A stretch of 32,638 nucleotides of DNA, from the NCBI GenBank assembly GCA_945870575.1, contig CAMBSK010000029.1, forward strand, positions 1 through 32,638, given 5' to 3'. The translations under genes and the position numbers were made by a program. Numbering within the stretch: the first letter of the stretch is position 1; each line of letters begins with the position of its first letter. Below are positions 5,379 through 13,186 of the stretch, one piece after another. A model generated the notes under the pieces. That model saw nothing but the letters and a program-made list of their open reading frames with translations. It searched no databases and had not been told where the DNA came from. The stretch is from Bordetella parapertussis. Its GTDB lineage: Bacteria > Pseudomonadota > Gammaproteobacteria > Burkholderiales > Burkholderiaceae_C.

Positions 5379-7292
5379 ATGGCCAAAGATTTTGAGCGCA
5401 TGGAAGACAGCAACCTGTCCGGCAACCAAAGCATCCATGAGGTGTCAAATCCCTCGAGAAGACAGTATCTGCAAACCTTGGCTTGGCTTGCCTTGCTGGG
5501 ACAGGTCAACCCGTTGCTCGCGATGAGCGCCAAGAAAAAGGGCAAGCCGGGTGCGGCTTCGCGGTTGAATTTCCAGGCTTTGCCGCCGAGCCTGGAAGAC
5601 TTTGTGCAAGTGCCGCCGGGTTACAGTTTTAATGTGCTGGCGGCCTGGGGCGAACCGGTAGGCATTCCAGGCAAGATGCCGGCTTATAAGGCAGATGCGT
5701 CCAACACTGCAGACGAACAGGCTTTGCAAATGGGCATGCACCACGATGGCCTGGTGTTTTTCCCTTTGAACGCAAGTTCCACGCACGGCGTCATCATCAC
5801 CAACCATGAATACACGGACGAAGGTCTGCTGCACCCTGACGGTATGCAGAACTCGTCGGCAGAAAAGGTCAGGAAATCGCAGCACGCGGTCGGTTATGCC
5901 GTATTTGAAACCCGGCTCGGCGACAAGGGCTGGCAAATGGTTCGTCCCTCGGCGTTTGCCCGGCGAATCACAGCAGCCACACCGTTTGCGATCGCCGGTC
6001 CTGCCACCGGTCACCGCTTAATGCAAACCGCCGCAGACCCCGAAGGCAAGCGTGTGCTGGGAACCCTGGGTAATTGCGCCAGTAGCATGACGCCTTGGGG
6101 CACGTATTTATCCGGCGAGGAGAACTGGTCTTATTATTTTTCTGCCGGTGAGAAAATGACGGAGCACCATCAACGCTGGGGCTTGCGTGCCAAAAGCTAT
6201 TACCAGTGGGAAATGCACGACGAGCGTTTCGATGCAGTCAAGCATCCGAATGAACCTAACCGTTTCGGCTGGATTGTTGAGGTCGATCCCATGGATCCGC
6301 TCAGCACGCCGGTCAAACGCACCGCCATCGGGCGCGGTGCGCACGAAGGCGCCTGGGTGACGCAAACCGGTGACGGGCGCGCGGTGGTGTATTCAGGTGA
6401 AGACGCGCGCTTTGAATACATTTATAAATTCATCAGTCGCGACAAAATAGCGACAGGCGGCGCCGCTGCCAACCGTGAATTGTTGGACCATGGTGTGTTG
6501 TACGTGGCCCGTTTTGAAGCCGACGGTACCGGACGCTGGTTGCCTGTGGTGCACGAACAGGGACCACTCACCGCGGCGAATGGTTTTGCCGATCAGGGCG
6601 AAGTGTTGATCAAAGCACGGCAGGCCAGCGATGCGCTCGGTGCCACCAAAATGGATAGACCCGAGTGGCTGACCATCGATAAAGAAACAGGTTGGGTGTA
6701 TTGCACGCTGACCAATAACAGCAACCGAGGTCAGAACAAGCACCCGAATGTAGACGCCGCCAACCCGCGCGCCAACAACACCATGGGGCAAATCATCCGC
6801 TGGAAAGATGAGAACGCATTTGCCGGCGACCGCTTTGTCTGGAGCCATTTGCTGCTGGCCGGCGACCCGGGCAATGAACGCGCTGAAGCCAAAGGCAATA
6901 TATTAGGTGATTTTTTCGGCTGCCCCGACGGTTTGTCTATGGGACCGGGCGGCTTGTTGTGGATAGAAACCGATGTGCATTCCAGTCAGCTTAACCAGGG
7001 CGAGTTCAAACGCATAGGCAATAACCAGATGCTGGTGTGCGACCCTGAAACCGCCGAGGTCAAGCGTTTTCTGACCGGACCGAACATGTGCGAAATCACG
7101 GGTTTGAGCTTCACGCCGGACGGCACCACCTTGTTCATCAATATTCAGCACCCGGGGGAGTCGCCCGCAGACAAGGGAGACCCGAAATACCCGAACCAGT
7201 ACTCGAGCTGGCCAGACCATGTGGATGACAACCGGCCGCGTTCGGCCACGGTAGCCATACGTAAGAAAGACGGCGGCATCATTGGCTTGTGA
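5379..7292 (+). CDS. PhoX-family alkaline phosphatase (DUF839)
   Basis: A 637-aa PhoX-type phosphatase, a metal-dependent periplasmic enzyme releasing phosphate from organic phosphomonoesters. A Tat-type leader is visible: SRRQYLQTLAWLALL at about residues 26-40, with twin Arg at 27-28. Family blocks follow in order: MHHDGLVFFPLN and NHEYTDEG (~141), CASSMTPWGTYLSGEENW (~235), the GRGAHEGAW block, VVYSGEDARFEYIYKFIS, and CPDGLSMGPGGLLWIETD (~515). The length is normal for PhoX. GGAG ~9 bases before the ATG supports this start; Met8 is an alternative that also keeps the leader. I see no CTGTCAT Pho-box repeat upstream, so phosphate control is not evident from sequence. A secreted cupin gene follows 103 bases later. 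Confidence 0.9.
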   Translation: MAKDFERMEDSNLSGNQSIHEVSNPSRRQYLQTLAWLALLGQVNPLLAMSAKKKGKPGAASRLNFQALPPSLEDFVQVPPGYSFNVLAAWGEPVGIPGKMPAYKADASNTADEQALQMGMHHDGLVFFPLNASSTHGVIITNHEYTDEGLLHPDGMQNSSAEKVRKSQHAVGYAVFETRLGDKGWQMVRPSAFARRITAATPFAIAGPATGHRLMQTAADPEGKRVLGTLGNCASSMTPWGTYLSGEENWSYYFSAGEKMTEHHQRWGLRAKSYYQWEMHDERFDAVKHPNEPNRFGWIVEVDPMDPLSTPVKRTAIGRGAHEGAWVTQTGDGRAVVYSGEDARFEYIYKFISRDKIATGGAAANRELLDHGVLYVARFEADGTGRWLPVVHEQGPLTAANGFADQGEVLIKARQASDALGATKMDRPEWLTIDKETGWVYCTLTNNSNRGQNKHPNVDAANPRANNTMGQIIRWKDENAFAGDRFVWSHLLLAGDPGNERAEAKGNILGDFFGCPDGLSMGPGGLLWIETDVHSSQLNQGEFKRIGNNQMLVCDPETAEVKRFLTGPNMCEITGLSFTPDGTTLFINIQHPGESPADKGDPKYPNQYSSWPDHVDDNRPRSATVAIRKKDGGIIGL

Positions 7293-7395
7293 AAGTTTGT
7301 AGGTAGGCAGTTGGCGGTGCAGGTGCAGCATCAAGAAATCAGGCTGTATCAGCCCCGCTAAGATGTCAGACAACATTTCAATGAGGAGACCCGGC

Positions 7396-7881
7396 ATGAG
7401 CATTTTCAAATTCAGCGTCTGCGCCCTGGCGCTAGGCTTAGGTGGTTTGAGCGGCGCGGCGTCAGCGCAAAGCCTTGACAAACCTTTTACCGTGGTCGAG
7501 CCGGAGCAGATTCAATGGAAGGATGCGGGCAAGGGCGTGCGCTTTGCTGTGATCTCCGGCGACCCGTCTAAGCCCGGTCCGTATGTGATTCGCGTGGTAT
7601 TTCCGCCCGGCGTCATGAGCGCCCCGCATTACCACCGTGAAGACCGTTATGTGACGGTGATGCAAGGCACCTGGCTTGCCGGCACGGATGACAGCTGGGA
7701 CCCTAAAGCCACGCAACCGCTCAAGACCGGCAGTTATATGCAACACCCGGCCGGCGCCATCCATTACGACGGCGGCGGCAAAGAAGGTGCAACCGTGCAA
7801 ATCATGGGCATAGGCCCGAGCAGCACCACGTTTTTGTTTCCACAGGTCGGTGATTTCGGCGAGCCACGCAAATTGAATTGA
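7396..7881 (+). CDS. secreted cupin-domain protein
   Basis: A 161-aa protein. The ATG at 7396 was chosen because GAGGAG lies 9 bases upstream and it begins a signal peptide (MSIFKFSVCALALGLGGLSG, cleavage after ASA near residue 24). Cupin metal-site residues are visible: PHYHREDRYVTVMQG around residues 76-90 (HxH plus Glu) and the second-motif His in MQHPAGAIHYDGG around 116-124. Such periplasmic single-cupin proteins bind a divalent metal; their substrates are mostly unknown. It overlaps or abuts the next gene: its TGA at 7879-7881 lies two bases before an ATG, indicating translational coupling. It follows phoX on the same strand. Confidence 0.85.
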   Translation: MSIFKFSVCALALGLGGLSGAASAQSLDKPFTVVEPEQIQWKDAGKGVRFAVISGDPSKPGPYVIRVVFPPGVMSAPHYHREDRYVTVMQGTWLAGTDDSWDPKATQPLKTGSYMQHPAGAIHYDGGGKEGATVQIMGIGPSSTTFLFPQVGDFGEPRKLN

Positions 7882-7883
7882 CT

Positions 7884-8357
7884 ATGCGGCAAGCTATTCT
7901 TACAGCGTCGGCGACTCAGTCAAACAAATGCTTGCGGCTAAAGCCTCGTCATGGCTTCAAGCGGTGGCGTTCTATCACGGCAGCGGCGCTGTGCAGTGCG
8001 TGCGCCTTGTGGTGTGTGCCTGCCAGTGCGCAATGGCAGTTGTTGTCGACTGACGCGCAAGCCCAGTATTTCATCGGTGAAGACATACAACGCGAAGGCG
8101 ATCGCATCAGCTTGTGGCGCTTGTCAAATTTTGTGAAGCCGCTGACCAATTTGGAAGGCAAGGAAGTCTTGTCGGAGAAAACCAGAACCACGCTGGACTG
8201 CAAAGCAGGCAAACTGGCCAACTCTGAGGTGACGCGATTTTCAGGATCGCACGGCAGTGGCGAGGTGATGAACCATTACGAAACGCCGTTGCGGTTCACC
8301 CGTATTGCGCCGGACAGTGTGGACGCTTTGTTGTTACAAAAGGTTTGCTCTAAATAA
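7884..8357 (+). CDS. secreted Adhesin_E-like protein
   Basis: 157 aa from the ATG at 7884; a TTG at 7878, overlapping the cupin stop, is an alternative start. A hydrophobic signal core follows an unusually long 28-residue basic N-terminus (KRWRSITAAALCSACALW, cleavage after ASA near residue 49). The mature domain has the pattern of surface-adhesin-E-like proteins: WQLLSTDAQAQYFIGEDIQR, then ISLWRLSNFVKPL, a Cys in TRTTLDCKAGKL and a C-terminal QKVCSK Cys, probably disulfide-bonded. The function of most members is unknown, and the adhesin name comes from a few. It is co-directional with and probably coupled to the cupin gene. A dispersed repeat begins 33 bases after its stop. Confidence 0.7.
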   Translation: MRQAILTASATQSNKCLRLKPRHGFKRWRSITAAALCSACALWCVPASAQWQLLSTDAQAQYFIGEDIQREGDRISLWRLSNFVKPLTNLEGKEVLSEKTRTTLDCKAGKLANSEVTRFSGSHGSGEVMNHYETPLRFTRIAPDSVDALLLQKVCSK

Positions 8358-8389
8358 GTTGTCTTTGAGCGAAGTGTTCACGGCATGAC

Positions 8390-8581
8390 GTTCGCGTCGG
8401 CCCGCCCGCCATGTCGTTCGTCCGCTCGGCGTATTTCTCCGACAGCATTTCTGCTGTTCTATTAATAAGCCAGCACAGCAACGAAACAGCACCCAGCACC
8501 AAAACAGCATTTCAGGCCGAATCGGAGGGGGCGTTTTTTTCAAGCGAAAGCGCAGAAAAAAATCGCACCGGATGGTTCGGC
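8390..8581 (+). repeat. dispersed repeat, copy 1 (~190 bp)
   Basis: Shares three ordered blocks with the reverse complement of 25985-26153: a GC-rich block starting TTCGCGTCGGCCCGCCC (8390-~8417), a short CGAC-GCATTTCTGC block (~8440-8455) and a ~68-base block beginning AGGCCGAATCGGAGGGGGCG (8514) and ending GGATGGTTCGGC (8581). The last block has only two internal differences. The spacing between blocks differs (192 versus 169 bases in total). The end motif CCGGATGGTTCGG recurs once more ~50 bases on (8618-8630). The repeat lies between the convergent Adhesin_E-like gene and dctM. No transposase or clear terminal inverted repeats are visible. Confidence 0.8.
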
Positions 8582-8644
8582 AAAAGCGTGTCTTCTAACC
8601 GCAGGAATGCCAACCAGTCCGGATGGTTCGGTCAAAGAAAAAAA

Positions 8645-9961
8645 CTAAGTCATCTGTCCCGGCAACCACAATGCAATCATCGGAAACGCAATCAATATCA
8701 ACAAGCGCAGCAAGTCGGTCAACACAAACGGAATCACGCCTTTGAAAATGGTCATGAAACTCACGTCGTGCACCACGCTTTTGATGACAAACACATTCAT
8801 ACCAACAGGTGGGTGAATCAAACCCAACTCCACCGTCATCACAATGATGATGCCGAACCAAATCGGGTCAAAGCCGAGTTGCACTATCACCGGAAAAATG
8901 ATGGGCACGGTCAAGATGATCATGGCCATGGCATCCATCAAACAACCCAGTATCAAATACATCACCATGATCAAGGCCAGCACGCCATAAGGTCCTAAGC
9001 CCAGTTCGGTCAAAAACCCGGTGAGCTTTTGCGGGGTTTGGGTCATGGTGAGGAAATAACCAAATATCAGCGCACCAATCAACACAGTGAACACCGCCGC
9101 TGCAGTGCGCGTGGCAGACAACAAAGCTTCCAATATGCCTGCGCGGTCTAACTTGCCGCGCAATACGCCGAGCAAAAACGCGCCGGTGGCACCGACACCA
9201 CCGGCTTCTGTCGGCGTGAAAAAACCACCGTACAAACCACCAATGACAAACACAAACAACAGCAGCGGTGCCCAGACATCTTTGAGACCTGCGAAGCGCT
9301 CAGACCAGCTCGTGGCCGGGCCGCGCGGCAACCAATCGGGTTTGACTTTGACAATGATGAAGATGGTCAGTACATACATGGCCATGGCGAGCAAGCCGGG
9401 AATGATGCCAGCCATGAACAGCTTGCCTATGTCTTGTTGTGTCAGGATGGCGTAGACCGCCAGTACAGTGGACGGCGGCAGCATGGCGCCCAAGGTGCCA
9501 CCGGCGGCAATCACACCGGTAGAAAACGATTGCGGGTAACCGAAGCGGCGCATCTCGGGGTAGGCCACCGATGAAAACGTCGCGGCCGTTGCCACCGACG
9601 AGCCGCATATCGCGGCAAACCCGCCGCAAGCGATCACCGTGGCCATGCCAAGGCCGCCGCGCAAATGGCCGATGAACGCATTCGCGGCGCGAAACAATTC
9701 GCGGCTGACACCCGACACCGAGACAAACGCGCCCATCAACATGAACATGGGAATCACGCCGAAGGTGTAATCGGTAACGGTACGCATCGAGGTCTGCCCG
9801 ATCAGTTTCAATGCCGGACCACTGCCTGCGATATAGCTATAGCCACACACGCCGACTAGCCCCATGGCCATGCCGACTGGCACGCGCAACAGCATCAAGG
9901 CGAACAATGCGACAAAGCCAATGACGGCCACCGCATCAGGGCTGAGGTTCATCAGATCCAT
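8645..9961 (-). CDS. dctM: TRAP transporter large permease (DctM family)
   Basis: 438 aa with about 12 hydrophobic segments, the normal size and topology of the DctM subunit. DctM carries substrate across the inner membrane using a sodium or proton gradient. Family motifs include the early LLRVPVGMAMGLVG, the GGLGMATVIACGGFAAICGS segment, GTLGAMLPPSTVLAVYAILT, FTPTEAGGVGATGAF and near the end LIHPPVGMNVFVI. The ATG lies one base after the dctQ stop (TGACATG), so translation is coupled. It is the last gene of a minus-strand iorA-iorB-dctP-dctQ-dctM series. Confidence 0.95.
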   Translation of the reverse strand: MDLMNLSPDAVAVIGFVALFALMLLRVPVGMAMGLVGVCGYSYIAGSGPALKLIGQTSMRTVTDYTFGVIPMFMLMGAFVSVSGVSRELFRAANAFIGHLRGGLGMATVIACGGFAAICGSSVATAATFSSVAYPEMRRFGYPQSFSTGVIAAGGTLGAMLPPSTVLAVYAILTQQDIGKLFMAGIIPGLLAMAMYVLTIFIIVKVKPDWLPRGPATSWSERFAGLKDVWAPLLLFVFVIGGLYGGFFTPTEAGGVGATGAFLLGVLRGKLDRAGILEALLSATRTAAAVFTVLIGALIFGYFLTMTQTPQKLTGFLTELGLGPYGVLALIMVMYLILGCLMDAMAMIILTVPIIFPVIVQLGFDPIWFGIIIVMTVELGLIHPPVGMNVFVIKSVVHDVSFMTIFKGVIPFVLTDLLRLLILIAFPMIALWLPGQMT

Positions 9962-9962
9962 G

Positions 9963-10478
9963 TCAGTGTCCTTGTTCGTTGTGGGGTGCCAGCGCTTCAG
10001 GGTCAGCGATCAGTCGCCAAGTGCGAATGGCGATCAACAAAACCGCACACACATCGCCGAACCATGCCACTGCGAAAAACGGCCAAGTCGGTAAATTGAG
10101 GTCATAGGTTTGCACGTTGTCGCGGTAAGTGCTGGCGACTTTGTCAAACAACATGATGGTTTGCACCGTCACCACCAACAACAGCACCAGCGTGGCAAAC
10201 ACGTCTATCCAACGCTTAAAGCGCGGGCTGGCGTGCGTCCAAAGCAAATCGACAGTGATGTGGCCGCCGCGGTAACTGGTAGCAGCAATACCCCAGAAAA
10301 TCAAAATGCCCAACAGCATGCGGCCAAAGTCGTAGCTGTCTGGAATGGAGGCATCAAAAAATTTGCGAAGTATGACGGCGATGAAAATGTTCGCGGCAAC
10401 AATGCCGACGAACATGGCCGCCAGCCATTCGATGGTGTCAATGATCCGATCGAACGGACTTTTGCTTTTCGCTGTCAT
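9963..10478 (-). CDS. dctQ: TRAP transporter small permease (DctQ family)
   Basis: 171 aa with four hydrophobic segments: about residues 15-35 (EWLAAMFVGIVAANIFIAVI), 48-68, 90-110 (VLLLVVTVQTIMLF) and 130-150. FGRMLLGILIFWGIAATSYR and GGHITVDLLWTHAS are typical of DctQ between and after TM2. DctQ pairs with DctM in the membrane. It lies 7 bases after dctP and 1 base before dctM in the same operon. Confidence 0.92.
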   Translation of the reverse strand: MTAKSKSPFDRIIDTIEWLAAMFVGIVAANIFIAVILRKFFDASIPDSYDFGRMLLGILIFWGIAATSYRGGHITVDLLWTHASPRFKRWIDVFATLVLLLVVTVQTIMLFDKVASTYRDNVQTYDLNLPTWPFFAVAWFGDVCAVLLIAIRTWRLIADPEALAPHNEQGH

Positions 10479-10485
10479 TGGCCGA

Positions 10486-11526
10486 TCACATTGCGGATTT
10501 GTACTTGCTCAGGTTTTGCTGCAAAGCTTTCATCACGGCGGTCGGGTCATCGCCGCGTTTTTTCACTTCGTCCGCCCATTGTTGTTTGACCGGTGCCACC
10601 GCGGTTTTCCAAGCGGCAAGTTGACTCGGGTTGAGTGAATAAATCTCGCGGTTGGCTTTGTCTGCCAATAGTTTGGTGCGGCCACTGATTTCAAAGTCGG
10701 CCCATGCGGTGCCGATTTTTTCCGCCCATTCGCTGTTGCAGTGGCTGTCAACCGCTTGTTTTTGTGCAGCTGATAAACCGTTATATTTGTTCAAGTTCAT
10801 CACCCAGACAAACGGTGTCACATACAGCGGCACGTCCATGTGAAATTTCACCACTTTGTCGATACCAAACAGCGTGAGTGAGCCCCAAGGGAAGGTGATG
10901 GCGTCAGCCACGCCGCGCTCAATCGCATCGCGCGATTCCGGTGCGGAGGCCTGCACATTCGTGCCGCCGAGCAGCGTCACCATCTGGCCGATGGTGGAAG
11001 TGGCCGGGCGAATTTTCATGCCTTTCATGTCGGTCGGCATCAACACTTTTTTGCGTGAATGCAATGCGCCCGGGTCGTGCGCAAAAGCAAAACAATATTT
11101 GACTTCTTTCATTTCCTTTGCGGCATAAGCGCGGTACCAAGCGTCGATGGCGGCAGAACCGGCTTTGGCATTGCTGATCTCAAACGGCAAAGAAGCCGCT
11201 GCAAAAATCGGGAAACGCCCAGGCTGGTAGCCGGGGTTCACAAACGCAAAATCTGTCAAGCCATCGCGCGCCATGTCGTAATGGTCCATGGCTTTGCCCA
11301 ACTGTTCAGAAGGAAACAGTATCGGGTTGATGCTGCCGCCGGAGGCTTTTTTCAAGCTGTCAATCCAAGTTTGCAGGGCGGGGTTCAAGGCATGTTGCGC
11401 AGGCACCCAAGTGGAGACGCGCACTTGTTGCACTTTGTCTTGTGCGCTGGTCAATCCATGCAGCCCCAGCAAACACAAGAACAACATACTCAAACGGAGC
11501 AGCGGGGCGGTCGGGAAATTTTTCAT
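10486..11526 (-). CDS. dctP: TRAP transporter substrate-binding protein (DctP family)
   Basis: 346 aa periplasmic solute receptor. The start at 11526 begins a signal peptide (MKNFPTAPLLRLSMLFLCLL, cleavage after TSA near residue 28); a longer frame upstream has no signal features and is rejected. DctP-type blocks include QTWIDSLKKASGGSINPILF, the ligand-domain KGMKIRPATSTIGQMVTLLG (its Arg normally binds the substrate carboxylate) and GVADAITFPWGSLTLFGIDK. The substrate is therefore probably an organic acid. No good ribosome site is visible. The gene starts 88 bases after iorB, so co-expression with an arylpyruvate oxidoreductase suggests an aromatic or branched 2-oxo acid as ligand; this is inference only. 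Confidence 0.9.
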   Translation of the reverse strand: MKNFPTAPLLRLSMLFLCLLGLHGLTSAQDKVQQVRVSTWVPAQHALNPALQTWIDSLKKASGGSINPILFPSEQLGKAMDHYDMARDGLTDFAFVNPGYQPGRFPIFAAASLPFEISNAKAGSAAIDAWYRAYAAKEMKEVKYCFAFAHDPGALHSRKKVLMPTDMKGMKIRPATSTIGQMVTLLGGTNVQASAPESRDAIERGVADAITFPWGSLTLFGIDKVVKFHMDVPLYVTPFVWVMNLNKYNGLSAAQKQAVDSHCNSEWAEKIGTAWADFEISGRTKLLADKANREIYSLNPSQLAAWKTAVAPVKQQWADEVKKRGDDPTAVMKALQQNLSKYKSAM

Positions 11527-11614
11527 GGCAAAAAAGTGTTGACGAATAGCCACAAAGGATAACCCACAAGCGCAGGCTGTCGTCTCGGTATCTGCCCTTG
11601 TACGGTGTGCTGAG

Positions 11615-13186
11615 TCAGTCGGGTTTGCTGCGACCGGCCGAGCGTATGAAGCGTATCGGCTGCTCAGCCAACGCGCGCTTGGGCGCTCCCAGGCTTTGCA
11701 AGCGAAGATCCAGCGCCGTGCCTGCTTCATCGGTCAATGCGGCTTCGCGAGATTGGCGCACAGCATCCGCGCGCCACTGCGGCGACGGGTTAAGGCTGGC
11801 AGGTGCCAAATGTTGCAGTATGTGTTGCAAATTACGTTTGGCGCGCTCGTTGGTACTGCCATAGCCTTTGATCAACCTGCCACACATGGCCAACTGCAAG
11901 CCAAGCTCGTGGTGTTCGCGCAAGCCACTGCACAACGTATCCAGCCAATGTTGGATATCGGCTTGCTCAACCGCAAAACGGCTACCGAAGGGGCGCAGCC
12001 ATTTCAACCCGGCAAGCATTCGCAGCGCCAGCATGCCGCCCACAGAATGCGAACCGATCTTCAAAGCCAAGGCCAAAGGTTCGCGGCCCTTCAAGACACG
12101 CGCTTTGTCAAATCGCAGCAAAGGCCTGGCCAGCCACGCAGGCAACAGCGCAGCGAGCTCGGGCACGCCGGGTTTGAAATGCTCGTAAATGCGCAGCAGT
12201 TCGCCGTCTTGTTGTTTCACTTCCAGCGCCACACGTTGACTGCGGCTGATGCGGCTTTTCAAATCCGCCACACGCACGATGTCGTCAAACGCCATCCACA
12301 GCGCCAGCCAACGGGCGGCCTCGCGGCTGGCTGCATGGCCATTGGCATGCGCGGGGTCGATGGCGTTTTCCGCGTCCAACACCTCTTGCAAGCGTTGCAC
12401 ATACCGCATGGCGTAAGCGCGGTGTTGGTAATCGCAGAGTCTGGCGAAACCCAAAGATGCCAGTTCCCGCACATTGGGCGGAAAGCCACCAAGTGCGGGT
12501 TCATCAGCCGCAGGTACTGGCTTGTCAGCATCGTCATCAGCCCACATGGCTTGCACGGTTTGCGTCTGGCGCACACGCTCGAAAGCAGCGGTGAATCCGC
12601 GCAAGCTGGCGGCACTGCTGCCGCCGGTGCCAATCGTCGCTTCGTAATGCTCTCGTGCCATGGGAAACATTCCGCTGGCCGCGATCGCGCCGAACATGAC
12701 GGCGCTGACCATGGTGCCTTGTTCTTTGGCCATGGCGGAAAAATCCCAGACTTGTGATTCGCGTGAGCAGGTGTTCACCAGATCCAGCAAAGGTTGCACG
12801 TCAAGCCGTCCATCGCCCATGGGCATGCGCTCCAGCGTTGTCAAACTGCGCGACGAGGAACTCAACACTCGTGTGCGATCAGCCGACACCAGACCGAGTG
12901 AAATCTGCCGAGCAGTTTCCAAGAGCTCGGTGGATACCAAGGCATCTAGCGCACCGGGTACAGGGTTGAGGCTGAACACTGGTTGTTGGCCGTTCAACTC
13001 ACTCCATGGCCTGGGCAACACTTCGATGTAATAAGTGGTCGCACCCGTGCGTTGCGCCACGCCGGGAATGGATGTGCTTTGCGCCGGGTAACCCGCGCGT
13101 CTGGCCGTGTCCATCAGCCATTCGCTGAGCACACCGCCGCCTTCGCCGCCCAAGGCACACACCAGCAAACTGATGGGCTGTGTCAT
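11615..13186 (-). CDS. iorB: indolepyruvate oxidoreductase, beta-type subunit
   Basis: 523 aa. The N-terminal ~190 residues form the 2-oxoacid:acceptor oxidoreductase gamma/beta domain (LLVCALGGEGGGVLSEWLMD and SIPGVAQRTGATTYYIE). The remaining ~330 residues are the helical extension (DUF6537 type) found in long proteobacterial IorB proteins. With IorA it oxidatively decarboxylates aryl pyruvates such as indolepyruvate to aryl-acetyl-CoA. The ATG overlaps the iorA stop by one base (TAATG), a strong coupling signal, so the start is secure; an upstream in-frame extension lies inside iorA and is rejected. Confidence 0.88.
   Translation of the reverse strand: MTQPISLLVCALGGEGGGVLSEWLMDTARRAGYPAQSTSIPGVAQRTGATTYYIEVLPRPWSELNGQQPVFSLNPVPGALDALVSTELLETARQISLGLVSADRTRVLSSSSRSLTTLERMPMGDGRLDVQPLLDLVNTCSRESQVWDFSAMAKEQGTMVSAVMFGAIAASGMFPMAREHYEATIGTGGSSAASLRGFTAAFERVRQTQTVQAMWADDDADKPVPAADEPALGGFPPNVRELASLGFARLCDYQHRAYAMRYVQRLQEVLDAENAIDPAHANGHAASREAARWLALWMAFDDIVRVADLKSRISRSQRVALEVKQQDGELLRIYEHFKPGVPELAALLPAWLARPLLRFDKARVLKGREPLALALKIGSHSVGGMLALRMLAGLKWLRPFGSRFAVEQADIQHWLDTLCSGLREHHELGLQLAMCGRLIKGYGSTNERAKRNLQHILQHLAPASLNPSPQWRADAVRQSREAALTDEAGTALDLRLQSLGAPKRALAEQPIRFIRSAGRSKPD

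Noticed and set aside
8411..8998. 195-codon open frame through the dispersed repeat on plus
   Set aside because: From 8645 it is purely antisense to dctM and becomes His/Gln-rich in the manner of shadow frames. Only the repeat part shows any shared coding pattern, which is noted as a finding.
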